Assembly (NCBI RefSeq): GCF_900109085.1
Contig: NZ_FNYW01000006.1
Span: 37,512-70,433 of the forward strand
Length of the DNA: 32,922 nucleotides
Direction: 5' to 3'
Origin: Alkalibacterium gilvum
GTDB taxonomy: Bacteria; Bacillota; Bacilli; Lactobacillales; Carnobacteriaceae_A
A program made the translations under genes and the position numbers. Of this stretch, positions 8,318 through 15,974 are shown in pieces. Each line of letters begins with the position of its first letter. Positions within the stretch are counted from its first letter, which is position 1. The notes under the pieces were generated by a model that worked only from the letters and a program-made list of their open reading frames with translations, did not search any database and was not told the origin of the DNA.

Positions 8318-8352
8318 AGCAATTTAAGTTACATCCTCATCCAATTTAACTT

Positions 8353-8399
8353 TAATCGAAACAGTTGAACTTATTATCTTTCTTCACTTGTTTCGATTA
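8353..8399. repeat. Inverted repeat with 11-bp arms in gene-free stretch
   Basis: TAATCGAAACA (8353-8363) is repeated inverted as TGTTTCGATTA (8389-8399), separated by 25 bases. No T run follows. With the hairpin at 8284-8317 it fills the gene-free region between the 793-aa gene and the MATE gene. It may be a remnant of a mobile element edge, but no transposase trace is visible. Confidence 0.4.
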
Positions 8400-8456
8400 G
8401 CATCAATAACTAATGTGGGTTTACTTAAAGAGAGTCTCTAACTGCTTGACGAAGCA

Positions 8457-9821
8457 CTATCCAGAACTTTTATTGATTGGGTTTTTGCTTGAACCAATAT
8501 AATGCTTCAAGTAACGTTTAACTAATACGGCACTAACAACTAGAGTCAGGAGCTCAACAATCGGCATAGTCAGCCAGACGCCGGTGACGCCAGCTAGGGA
8601 CATCATCAAAACGAGGACAGGGATAACCAAGACAAAACCTCTGAGTAACGAGATGATCAGTGTTGAGCGGAAGCGCTGAACGGCTGCCATGAAATAAATC
8701 ACTGAGAAGTTGATGCCGGTGAACAAGAACGAACTGAAGTAAATTTTTAGTCCTGGGACGGCAATATCTGCTAATTCACTGTTATTGTCGCCATTAAAAA
8801 TTGAGACGATCTGCTCGGAAAAGAGGAGACCGCTGGCGAAAATAACGGCTCCGACGACTGTGCTTGTTACCAATGTGTACTTCAAAGTTTTTTTCACGTT
8901 TTTAGAGCGCCGTGCGCCGTGGTTCAAACTCGCAACCGGCTGCATGCCTTGTCCCAGACCAGTGAATAAGGCAATAACGATGATGTTCATATTAGCTATG
9001 ATCGCGTAGGCTGATACAGCAACGTTGCCAATTAGCTTGAGTAGCACGACGTTAAATAAAAACATCACTAAGGCAGAAGAAAATTCGTTCATGAAAGAAG
9101 AAAATCCTAGAGAAACGATACGGACAGCTGTTTTGACTTCTTTCGCAATTTTCGTAAATGTCAGTGTTCTATTCTTATATTTGAGGTGCAGCGAAAGAAT
9201 AATCAAGCTCGTTAAAGGAGAAAAGGTCGTGGCTATCGCTGCGCCAAACATGCCAAGGTCTAGTGGATAAATAAAGACATAATCCAGAATGATATTGATC
9301 AGTCCACCCGTTGTAAAGCCGATCATGGCTAATTTGGCATTACCGTCGTTTCTCAAAAAGGTAATAAATAAATTGTTCATGATGAAGAACATGGAAAACA
9401 GTGTAAAGATACGGTAGTAGTCATATGATAAGGAGTAGATTTCCCCACTCGCACCTAAGAAGCGCAAAATCGGCCCCGTAAATACGAAACTTGTTAGCGT
9501 AAACAATACGCCAATAACGGCGGCAAACACCACACTGTAACTGAAATAAGTGTTAGCTGACTTGAGGTCGCCTCTTCCTTTTTCTCCAGCAAAAAGGGCT
9601 GCACCTCCAACACCCAACATCCACCCCAGGCCGTTAACGATATTGACGACAGGGAGGACGATATTGAGTGCAGCGATCCCGTCCGCACCTATGCCATTGG
9701 AAATAAAGTATGTGTCCGCCAGGATAAAAAGGGACTGCCCCAGCATGCTGAGCATTCCGAGTGTGACATTTTGGAAAAACGTCTTTTTAAATGTGCTGTC
9801 TTCGATGGGTTCTGTCTGCAT
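8457..9821 (-). CDS. MATE family efflux transporter
   Basis: A 454-aa multidrug/toxin extrusion type cation antiporter with about 12 membrane segments, which exports drugs or metabolites across the cytoplasmic membrane using a sodium or proton gradient. Typical features are an N-terminal GMLSMLGQSLFILADTYFISNGIGADGIAALN region, GGAALFAGEKGRGD in the loop after helix 2, GQGMQPVASLNHGARR at the centre and a second half repeating the fold. This resembles the MepA/DinF-like branch. The ATG at 9821 is used because GGAGG lies 9 nt before it and the protein then begins MQTEPIED; an in-frame start at 9869 would sit in the structured leader. The substrate cannot be predicted. Confidence 0.93.
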   Translation of the reverse strand: MQTEPIEDSTFKKTFFQNVTLGMLSMLGQSLFILADTYFISNGIGADGIAALNIVLPVVNIVNGLGWMLGVGGAALFAGEKGRGDLKSANTYFSYSVVFAAVIGVLFTLTSFVFTGPILRFLGASGEIYSLSYDYYRIFTLFSMFFIMNNLFITFLRNDGNAKLAMIGFTTGGLINIILDYVFIYPLDLGMFGAAIATTFSPLTSLIILSLHLKYKNRTLTFTKIAKEVKTAVRIVSLGFSSFMNEFSSALVMFLFNVVLLKLIGNVAVSAYAIIANMNIIVIALFTGLGQGMQPVASLNHGARRSKNVKKTLKYTLVTSTVVGAVIFASGLLFSEQIVSIFNGDNNSELADIAVPGLKIYFSSFLFTGINFSVIYFMAAVQRFRSTLIISLLRGFVLVIPVLVLMMSLAGVTGVWLTMPIVELLTLVVSAVLVKRYLKHYIGSSKNPINKSSG

Positions 9822-9860
9822 TGTTCTCTTCCTCCAAAATATGTAAATGGTTTTAAACGA

Positions 9861-9933
9861 CAAACGCACCCCTTTCTTTGCTCAAGGCCTATGCAAAGAA
9901 AAAAGTGCGTTTGATTTTGTCCGGCGACAAAAT
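9861..9933 (-). promoter_or_regulatory. Two adjacent stable hairpins in the MATE gene leader
   Basis: In the transcribed leader, first comes a perfect hairpin ATTTTGTC-GCCG-GACAAAAT (9914-9933), directly followed by a long one with arms CAAACGCAC/GTGCGTTTG and TTTCTTTGC/GCAAAGAAA around an 11-base loop (9861-9913), with a 3x3 internal mismatch. No T run follows the second stem, so it is not a classic attenuator. It may be a cis-regulatory RNA or protein-binding leader; I do not recognise a known riboswitch. Confidence 0.6.
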
Positions 9934-9954
9934 GTGAGTGATTCAATTGCTTTT

Positions 9955-9982
9955 ATTTTAGCACAGTGAGTGATAATTTCAA
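9955..9982 (-). promoter_or_regulatory. MATE gene promoter
   Basis: On the minus strand TTGAAA (9977-9982), a 16-bp spacer and TAAAAT (9955-9960) with an extended TGC before it. A start near 9948 gives a leader of about 127 nt, long enough to hold both hairpins before the ribosome binding site. Confidence 0.65.
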
Positions 9983-10098
9983 GCCGCTTTCAATAAGTTG
10001 TTGTGCTAAGGATATAGTGAAGTCTGTGCTAAACTTTATTTATGAACGGATGCATGAGGTATATTGTGCATCCACTATTTAGAGAACGGAGTGAGATG

Positions 10099-10617
10099 AT
10101 GGGTAAATACGAGACACCGGACTATGAAGTTATTGATAAAAAAGACGATTTTGAGCTGCGCAGGTATGAAGACTTTTATATTGTCGAATACAATAATCAG
10201 TCCGATCCAGATATCGATCAAGGATTCAAGACGCTGTTCAATTATATTTCAAGTGAGAATAAGGAAAACGAAAAGATGTCGATGACTGTGCCTGTGATTC
10301 AGGAAAAGACAGAAACCAATAAAAAGATGGCGTTCGTTGTTCCAGAAAAGTATTGGGGAGAGGTGCCCGAGCCGAATGATCCGAATCTTACTGTCGAACG
10401 GTTCAATAAAGGGATTTTTGCGGCGGTACAGTTTTCAGGTAAACGAAGCGACACCAAAGAAACCAGTATGAAAAAGGAATTGAATGATTGGATCGAGAAG
10501 AAAGGCTTGGAGAAAAAGTCGGACTTCATGATCGCTTCTTACAGTGGGCCGTTTACATTGCCACCTTTTCGAAAGAATGAGATTTGGGCGAGAGTAGGAA
10601 CAATCGAGAAAGATTGA
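10099..10617 (+). CDS. SOUL family haem-binding protein
   Basis: A 172-aa SOUL/HEBP-type domain protein. Family features seen are the start YETPDYEVIDKKDDFELRRYEDFYIVE, the central MSMTVPVIQ strand (the M-x-x-P-V core), and the end YSGPFTLPPFRKNEIWARV. SOUL proteins bind haem or tetrapyrroles; the exact bacterial role is not known. The start at 10099 (second of two adjacent ATGs) has GGAG 7 nt upstream; 10096 is equally in frame. A longer in-frame ATG at 10042 lacks a ribosome binding site. There is no signal peptide, so a cytoplasmic protein is expected. It is a single-gene unit closed by a strong terminator. Confidence 0.88.
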   Translation: MGKYETPDYEVIDKKDDFELRRYEDFYIVEYNNQSDPDIDQGFKTLFNYISSENKENEKMSMTVPVIQEKTETNKKMAFVVPEKYWGEVPEPNDPNLTVERFNKGIFAAVQFSGKRSDTKETSMKKELNDWIEKKGLEKKSDFMIASYSGPFTLPPFRKNEIWARVGTIEKD

Positions 10618-10664
10618 TTTTATTTTTAGAAATCAGACAATTAATATGAAATGGTCATGATGGA

Positions 10665-10696
10665 CATACGCGCTCTAGGCGCGTATGGTCTTTTTT
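10665..10696 (+). terminator. Terminator of the SOUL gene
   Basis: CATACGCGC (10665-10673), a 5-base loop, GCGCGTATG (10679-10687), then a run of T at 10691-10696. Confidence 0.85.
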
Positions 10697-10751
10697 GTTT
10701 GTTCGGAGCTGTTGAAACTGACCTGGCGTCAGTTTCGTCTTTTTAGATGTT

Positions 10752-10903
10752 CTAATCGATAGGAGTTGATCCGACTACTTTTGAAACTTCTAGCGAATAG
10801 GTGTATTCGACAGGAGTTGCGCCGTATTTCTGCCTAACTTATGCAAAATAGCACTATTCGAAAGGAGTGGGCACTGTTTTTGCCTCAACTCCATTCGAAT
10901 AAG
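10752..10903. repeat. Three degenerate direct repeats with exact 51-bp period, plus one inverted copy
   Basis: A 17-bp motif close to CTATTCGAAAGGAGTTG occurs at 10752-10768, 10803-10819 and 10854-10870, each 51 bp apart, and inverted at about 10886-10903. The third and the inverted copy form an imperfect hairpin. An extra partial inverted copy GCGAATAG sits at 10793-10800. The stretch 10618-10950 between the two convergent genes holds only this array and the terminator before it; no gene is seen. Confidence 0.6.
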
Positions 10904-10950
10904 CGCTTTATGACTTTGCCTATTATATATAAAACTTTCTCACTCTAACG

Positions 10951-12581
10951 TTATTTGTACTGATACATGAAGCGTTCCATGTAGTACATAAAGGTCTGAT
11001 TATATACGCCTGAGAAATAAATATCGCTGATATGCGCCCCGTAAGGCATCCAGATAATCGCGATGTCGTCATTGTTCTCTTTGAGATACGCGTCTTTGAA
11101 ATTCCGGGCTACTTGTGGCCCAACGATTGTGTCTCTATCGCCTTGGAAAACGAGGGTAGGTGGACTATTTTCTTCGACCAATAGGGCCGGGTCAACCAGT
11201 TCTTCCATCCCACTGATATTTCTGAAACTTGAGAGATCATTGGCGGGATAGAGTGGGATCAGCCCTTTACAGTAAGTCTTGGATCAACGAGATCTGGATA
11301 GTCTCCAGATGACGAAGCCAGAGTTAGCGCGTTTGCCAATTGTCCGCCAGCGGAACCACCTGAAATAAACACGGAATTGATATCAGCGTTATAGGTGTCA
11401 CTGTTGTCCGCAAGGTATGTTGTGAAAATGCCTAGATGGCGCACCATGTCATCGATAGAGAAATCTCCATAAACAGTATCTGGGCCGGATAAAAACACAG
11501 CGGACTGACCACTTTCCTCTAAACCATACTGCACATCAAAAACAGTGTAACCCTGCGAAGCAAAGTATTTGTTGATTTGTGAGAAGTTAAAAAACCCTTT
11601 ACCTCCAGTACCCCAGCCTCCCCCGTGGATACGAATCAAAACTGAACGCTCGCCTGGAAGTGATTCTGCATCTTCTGGAGGCATATAAGCATCAAATCTT
11701 AATTCCAGTTCTTTATCTACTCCTTCTGTTCCTTCATAAAAGAGAACGTCCTGTTCGAGTGAATAGTCCTCCGACGCCGTTCCAAAGAAGAAAGCCGGAA
11801 TCGAAAGGGGAATGTCTTTAAACTCAGATATGTCGTCATCAAACGTTTTCCATTCATTACTAAAGGCTTTTGTGTAATTTTCTTCAGCTTCGTTTAGCAT
11901 CGAGGGGATAGATAAAAAAGGCACGGCGTAAAGTATGTATAAACCGATACCGAGTGCTCCGAAAATGTTAGAAATAATAGGATGCTTTTTGATGTTGATC
12001 AATTTTAAAGAAATGCCAGCCAGACTCAGATAAATAAAACTATAGAAAAAACTGTAAGGGGATAATCCCGCTTCAATCAATCCTGATGGAAGGTTTGTCA
12101 ACATTACAATTGCAAGAAGTGTACCGATAAATAAAAGAACGGATAAGAAAATAAGTATGGCTTTTCGCGTCTTTCTGTATGATTCACTGGATTGTTTTGC
12201 GGTTACTAAATCTGTTTTATCCCATTTTCTTTTATCCTTTAAGGTCAGTCCAGTAAAGAGCGCTCCGACGATTAGAAGCAATAGCATCAAGCCGATCGCT
12301 ATCACGCTTTGGGAAGATTGGTTGGAAGGCATGAGTGAGGTGATAGTATTTAAAATCATGACGATAATAAGGCCAAAACTAGACAATAACAAGTAAACAA
12401 AACTCACTGCCTTCTGACGGTTTACGATACTCGCTGCTACAGTGTTCCCAGTCAATGTAAGAATGAGTATCAGACCAAAGATATTTGCGAAAATGCTTGG
12501 TTCAGGCATAAAGAAGTAAATAAGGCTCAGAATCAAAGAAAGAATATTAACTATAAATAAGGACTTGAAAAAACGAGACAT
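10951..12581 (-). pseudogene. Membrane-anchored alpha/beta hydrolase (esterase) with -1 frameshift
   Basis: Two adjacent frames make one family protein. The first (440 aa, 12581-11259) starts MSRFFKSLFIVN with GGAGG 6 nt upstream, has about seven membrane helices in residues 1-240, then an extracytoplasmic-type hydrolase domain with the oxyanion motif HGGGWGTGGKG and nucleophile motif GGSAGG. It stops at TGA just after PRLTVKG. Reading in the -1 frame from that point continues GLIPLYPANDLSSFRNISGMEELVDPALL and supplies the missing Asp (FQGDRD) and His (YGAHI) of the triad, ending at 10951. The complete protein would be 543 aa. The break lies on A-AAG-GGC followed by TGA. It may be a true inactivating mutation, a sequence error, or programmed frameshifting. 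Without the second part the enzyme should be inactive. It resembles lipid/carboxylesterases of the HGGGW type. Confidence 0.8.
11207..11268 (-). other. Slippery heptamer with downstream complementary arms
   Basis: On the minus strand the heptamer AAAGGGC (11262-11268) sits in zero frame as A-AAG-GGC directly before the TGA stop, matching the X-XXY-YYZ pattern. ATCCCACT (11252-11259) and AGTGGGAT (11207-11214) downstream are perfectly complementary, with a 37-base loop. The spacer of about 2 nt between heptamer and stem is shorter than usual for frameshift signals. Confidence 0.4.
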
Positions 12582-12636
12582 AAGCTTCCTCCATTGGACG
12601 GTATTTTGATAATTACAAAACGGTGCAGTTAACTTA

Positions 12637-12665
12637 ATTGTAGTTAATAAAGTTGAAAGATGCAA
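12637..12665 (-). promoter_or_regulatory. Promoter of the esterase gene
   Basis: On the minus strand TTGCAT (12660-12665), a 17-bp spacer and TACAAT (12637-12642), about 55 bp before the start codon. Intact promoter and ribosome binding site argue that the locus is still expressed or only recently broken. Confidence 0.65.
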
Positions 12666-12746
12666 CGAATAAAAGCAGGGAACTGACAATGAACTTAGAA
12701 ATGCGTTTAAAAGTGCTGAAACTTTAAATCACATATTAGTATGACG

Positions 12747-12752
12747 TATAAT
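12747..12752 (+). promoter_or_regulatory. -10 element of the DUF427 gene
   Basis: TATAAT with a weak -35 (TTAAAT) 17 bp upstream. It places the transcription start close to the ribosome binding site AAGGGAGAG and shows that an upstream in-frame ATG at 12741 is not the true start. Confidence 0.55.
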
Positions 12753-12782
12753 AAAGCTAACTTAAGAAAGGGAGAGATCAAC

Positions 12783-13061
12783 ATGAAAGCACTGTTTAAT
12801 GATACTGTACTGGCAGAAAGTGACCAAACAGAAGTGGTTGAAGAGAATCACTATTTCCCAAGAGAAGACGTCAATATGAACTATTTCAAAAAGAGTGACA
12901 AGGAATATACGTGTCCTTGGAAGGGTGAAGCGACTTATTATAATATCGATACAGGCGAAGACCAAATGGAGAACGGTGCCTGGTCTTATGAAGATCCAAA
13001 AGACGCTGCCAAACAAATTACCGGCTATATGTGTTTCGATAAATCATTGGTTACTGAGTAA
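12783..13061 (+). CDS. DUF427 family protein
   Basis: A 92-aa small cytoplasmic protein of the DUF427 family. Family hallmarks are the start MKALFNDTVLAES, NHYFPREDVN, the CPWKGEATYYNI strand and the end AWSYEDPKDAAKQITGYMCFD. The biochemical function of the family is unknown; it has a compact beta fold. The ATG at 12783 follows AAGGGAGAG by about 8 nt. It is a single gene with its own promoter and terminator, divergent from the esterase gene. Confidence 0.9.
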   Translation: MKALFNDTVLAESDQTEVVEENHYFPREDVNMNYFKKSDKEYTCPWKGEATYYNIDTGEDQMENGAWSYEDPKDAAKQITGYMCFDKSLVTE

Positions 13062-13122
13062 AATTCTCTTAGTGAAAAAATGGTATTTAAGAATAACGAT
13101 TTATTTCTAAATGATTCAAAAC

Positions 13123-13159
13123 GGCTCTGCTCATTTTAATTATGAGTCGGAGCTTTTTT
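13123..13159 (+). terminator. Terminator of the DUF427 gene
   Basis: Imperfect stem GGCTCTGCTCAT (13123-13134) against ATGAGTCGGAGC, followed by TTTTTTT. Stem contains one mismatch region but the T run is strong. Confidence 0.75.
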
Positions 13160-13254
13160 TAGAATAGGTAATATAGAGGTGTCAACACATTTAGTCTTGA
13201 GATAGACTGATTAAAAATGATATGCATTTATTTCAAATAGAAAGGAACATTAAA

Positions 13255-13725
13255 ATGACTAAAGAGATACTTTTCGTTCGTCATGGAAAAGCTGAAGACA
13301 GAACAGCGGGTAAGAGTGATGCTGACCGTGAGCTTACAGAAAAAGGAAAAGACGAATTTCGTTCCTTTGTTTCATCCGTTAAAAAAGAGTTGAAGACGGA
13401 TAAAGCAGTTAGCGTTTGGACGAGTCCGATGAAGCGTGCTAAGCAAACGGCAGAAATCTTAACCGAACATATGGAATGGTCTGTTGCCAAAGAAAAAGAG
13501 TTTATCGTTAAAGGGGACTTTAAAGTTTTAATGGAAGAAGTAAAAGCAATGGAGCCAAATACCCGAATAGTTTGTGTGGGTCATAAGCCGATACAAGGAA
13601 CATGGGTTAAAGAGTTAACTGGGATTCCTTATGCCTTCAAAAAAGGTGGCATCGCTTTAATTCGATTGAATGAAAACGACTTAAATAAAGGAAAACTGAT
13701 TTGGAAAGGCAATCCGGCTTCTTAA
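13255..13725 (+). CDS. SixA-like histidine phosphatase
   Basis: A 156-aa member of the histidine phosphatase superfamily, short SixA branch. It begins ILFVRHGKAED with the catalytic RHG at residues 9-11; TSPMKRAKQTAEIL carries the second Arg; VCVGHKPIQG supplies the second catalytic His. SixA proteins remove phosphate from phosphohistidine on phosphotransfer proteins; in E. coli it acts on the nitrogen PTS. Here a substrate role on PTS proteins would fit the PTS operon 600 bp downstream, but this is only inference. The ATG at 13255 has GAAAGGA upstream. Closed by a strong terminator. Confidence 0.88.
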   Translation: MTKEILFVRHGKAEDRTAGKSDADRELTEKGKDEFRSFVSSVKKELKTDKAVSVWTSPMKRAKQTAEILTEHMEWSVAKEKEFIVKGDFKVLMEEVKAMEPNTRIVCVGHKPIQGTWVKELTGIPYAFKKGGIALIRLNENDLNKGKLIWKGNPAS

Positions 13726-13840
13726 AAAACAGATTAGATTTCTTCAATTATTTTCTATGTCTAAAATACGTAAGCTAAAAGGATTTAAAAAGTGTATTAA
13801 ATAAGTGTAGACATTTAAAGCTAAGAATGAATCACTTGAG

Positions 13841-13883
13841 GAGGCATTTGGAAGGTCTGATTTTCACTTCCAAATGCCTCTTT
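13841..13883 (+). terminator. Strong hairpin after the phosphatase gene
   Basis: GAGGCATTTGGAAG (13841-13854) pairs perfectly over 14 bp with CTTCCAAATGCCTC (13867-13880); only TTT follows. Probably a terminator. The rest of the gene-free stretch 13726-14283 holds the PTS control region and no convincing gene. Confidence 0.7.
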
Positions 13884-14186
13884 CGTGTTATAAGTGAGAA
13901 GTTTAACTTAAGTTTACAAGGAGTTTGAGAATTGAGTGGACATTTCAAAGATATATTATTGATTCATTATGCTACTATCTGGAAGGAGTATTAAGATGCA
14001 CTTTTGAAATTGTTTTTGTGTTGAAATTTATCCGTGTGGTTTTAGTCTATACCCTGCTTACCTACATAAAAAACTTCTCTTCAGTTGTTCTATCCGTCAA
14101 ACAGTCAGTAAATGGATGAGCGATGGATTCTTTAAATAAGCTTTGATGTTAAAAGATGTCATTAAATTTATCTTGTCTTAATCTTT

Positions 14187-14204
14187 TTCCGTTAGTTAAC
14201 GGAA
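14187..14204 (+). promoter_or_regulatory. Palindromic operator upstream of the PTS operon
   Basis: TTCCGTTA-GT-TAACGGAA is a perfect 8+8 bp inverted repeat 80 bp before the EIIB gene. It is likely to be the site of the LicR-like activator encoded at the end of the operon, placed upstream of a promoter that has no good -35. A partial motif GTTAACG recurs at 17735-17741 before the regulator gene. Confidence 0.55.
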
Positions 14205-14220
14205 ATTATAAGTGTGGTGA

Positions 14221-14236
14221 TGTAAGCGTTATTACA
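14221..14236 (+). promoter_or_regulatory. cre-like catabolite repression site
   Basis: TGTAAGCGTTATTACA matches the left half of the CcpA cre consensus (TGNAARCG) but has two mismatches in the right half; it is a palindrome TGTAA-N6-TTACA. Position between operator and start codon fits catabolite repression of a sugar operon. Confidence 0.4.
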
Positions 14237-14283
14237 TTAAGATGATTATAGAGTCAAACAAACAAAAGAAAAGGGGTAACAAC

Positions 14284-14601
14284 ATGGTTAATATTTTACT
14301 AGCCTGTTCATCAGGCATGTCAACAAGCTTATTGGTTTCAAAAATGGAAGCGGAAGCAGAAGAACGTGGGATGGAGGCAACGATTTGGGCGGTTGCGCAG
14401 GATAAGGCGGCTGTAGATATGAAGAAAGCAGACATTTTGCTTATCGGCCCTCAAATGCGTTTCATGAAGAAGAAGTTACAAGTTGTGGCAGATGAAGAAG
14501 GAATCCCGTTAGATGTTATTAATCCGGTTGACTATGGTCGTGTGAATGGAAAAGCAGTCTTTGAAACAGCTTTAGAACTGATAGAGAAAAATAAAAAGTA
14601 A
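14284..14601 (+). CDS. PTS EIIB, lactose/cellobiose family
   Basis: A 105-aa EIIB domain protein that passes phosphate from EIIA to the incoming sugar. The phosphocysteine is C8 in NILLACSSGMSTSLL; the family tail DILLIGPQMRFMKKK and PVDYGRVNGK are clear. First gene of the operon EIIB-EIIC-EIIA-glucosidase-regulator. The ATG at 14284 has AAAAGGGG about 7 nt upstream. Resembles CelA/LicB. The specificity is inferred from the co-transcribed 6-phospho-beta-glucosidase. Confidence 0.93.
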   Translation: MVNILLACSSGMSTSLLVSKMEAEAEERGMEATIWAVAQDKAAVDMKKADILLIGPQMRFMKKKLQVVADEEGIPLDVINPVDYGRVNGKAVFETALELIEKNKK

Positions 14602-14613
14602 GGAGGTAAGAAT

Positions 14614-15900
14614 ATGAATAAATTTATGGAAATGTTAGAAAATGTTTTGATGCCTATTGCTGATAAATTGAACAACAACAGATATTTAACTGCTTTACGT
14701 AATGGTTTCATGGTTGCTTTACCTTTAATTATTTTCGGATCGATCTTCGTTGTTATTGCGAATTTGCCATTTTTAGATCAAGTATTAAGTGAAGATGCCT
14801 ATGCGGCTTATCAAAGTGCTTTAGGTCCTGCGTCTGCAGCGACATTAAGTATTATGGGCTTATTCGTTATGATAGGTATTGGGTACAAAATGGTTGAAGG
14901 ACGCGGAGGTGAAGCGATATATGGTGGTGTTGTTGCACTGGCTTCCTTCTTGATATTAACACCTCAAGTCGTTGAAGGCGTGGGTGGCGTGATACCAACA
15001 GGGTCATTAGGTGCACAAGGGATGTTCTTGGGTATCTTTACAGCATTTATATCAGCTGAACTTTATCAATACTTCGTCAGTAAAGACTTAACAATCAAAA
15101 TGCCTGAGGGTGTTCCGAGCGCTGTATCACGCTCATTCAGTGCACTGATACCAATGACATTAACCCTATCATTTTTCTTAGTCATTCGTTTACTTTTCAG
15201 CTTCACTAGCTTTGAAACGGTTCAAAACTTTATTTATACCATTATCCAGCAACCTTTGACGGCTTTAGGTAGTGGCTTGCCAGCAACATTACTAGCAGTC
15301 CTACTTATTCAAATCTTCTGGTTCTTTGGCTTACACGGTCAAATTATTGTGAACTCAGTGTTTGATCCTATCTGGTATTCCTTGAATGATCAAAACTTGG
15401 CTGCTTACCAAGCGGGTGAAGAGCTACCCCATGTCGTTACCAAGCAATTTATCGATACCTTTATCGTAGGTATTGGTGGCTCAGGAATGACCTTGGCTGT
15501 TATTATCGCAATCATGGTGGTTGCTAAGAGTAGGCAAATGCGTGAGATGGGTAAATTAGGAGGCCCTCCAGGCTTGTTTAACGTAAACGAACCGGTTATC
15601 TTTGGCCTTCCAATCATTATGAATCCATTAGTACTTATTCCGTGGTTACTTGCACCGGTTGTCGTTGCGGCTGTAACTTACTTTGCTATGTCAACTGGCT
15701 TTGCACCTAAACCTGCAGGCGTGATTGTACCTTGGACAACACCACCGCTACTCAGTGGGTATTTAGCTACGGGTAATAATATTATGGGATCAGTCATGCA
15801 ACTGATCAGCATGGCCATTGTCTTTGTTATCTGGCTGCCCTTCATAAAATTATTAGATAAGCAATATTACGGGGAAGAATTAAAAGCACAGAAAGATTAA
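14614..15900 (+). CDS. PTS EIIC, cellobiose/beta-glucoside permease
   Basis: A 428-aa membrane permease of the lactose/cellobiose PTS family with about ten membrane helices. The start MEMLENVLMPIADKLNNNRYLTALRNGFM and the motif GLFNVNEPVIFGLPIIMNP (sugar-binding loop with the conserved NEPVIFG) identify the CelB/LicC type. It moves beta-glucosides such as cellobiose into the cell while EIIB phosphorylates them. The gene starts 12 bp after the EIIB stop with AGGAGG upstream. A strong hairpin follows its stop codon. Confidence 0.95.
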   Translation: MNKFMEMLENVLMPIADKLNNNRYLTALRNGFMVALPLIIFGSIFVVIANLPFLDQVLSEDAYAAYQSALGPASAATLSIMGLFVMIGIGYKMVEGRGGEAIYGGVVALASFLILTPQVVEGVGGVIPTGSLGAQGMFLGIFTAFISAELYQYFVSKDLTIKMPEGVPSAVSRSFSALIPMTLTLSFFLVIRLLFSFTSFETVQNFIYTIIQQPLTALGSGLPATLLAVLLIQIFWFFGLHGQIIVNSVFDPIWYSLNDQNLAAYQAGEELPHVVTKQFIDTFIVGIGGSGMTLAVIIAIMVVAKSRQMREMGKLGGPPGLFNVNEPVIFGLPIIMNPLVLIPWLLAPVVVAAVTYFAMSTGFAPKPAGVIVPWTTPPLLSGYLATGNNIMGSVMQLISMAIVFVIWLPFIKLLDKQYYGEELKAQKD

Positions 15901-15904
15901 ACAG

Positions 15905-15957
15905 TTATAAAAGAGAAGATGAATGCCACAAATGTGGGGTTCGTCTTCCTTTTATAA
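15905..15957 (+). promoter_or_regulatory. Long stem-loop between EIIC and EIIA genes
   Basis: TTATAAAAG (15905-15913) pairs with CTTTTATAA (15949-15957); inside, GAAGA/TCTTC, GAA/TTC and CCAC/GTGG pair with wobbles, giving a stem of more than 20 bp with a small loop. The downstream side has no long T run. It may protect the EIIB-EIIC message, partly terminate, or be cut by RNase III to set the ratio of the PTS parts. Confidence 0.65.
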
Positions 15958-15974
15958 AACACAGGAGGATTTTT

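Noticed and set aside
8440-8453. Small hairpin CTGCTTGACGAAGCA at the end of the MATE gene as terminator
   Set aside because: The stem is only about 5 bp and no T run follows on the minus strand.
9025-9270. Plus-strand frames opposite the MATE gene
   Set aside because: They are shadows of the transporter coding sequence without start signals.
13925-14119. Possible 64-aa hydrophobic protein in the gap before the PTS operon
   Set aside because: It would start with TTG one base after a GGAG, which is too close, it has no family likeness, and it lies in a control region. Treated as a chance frame.
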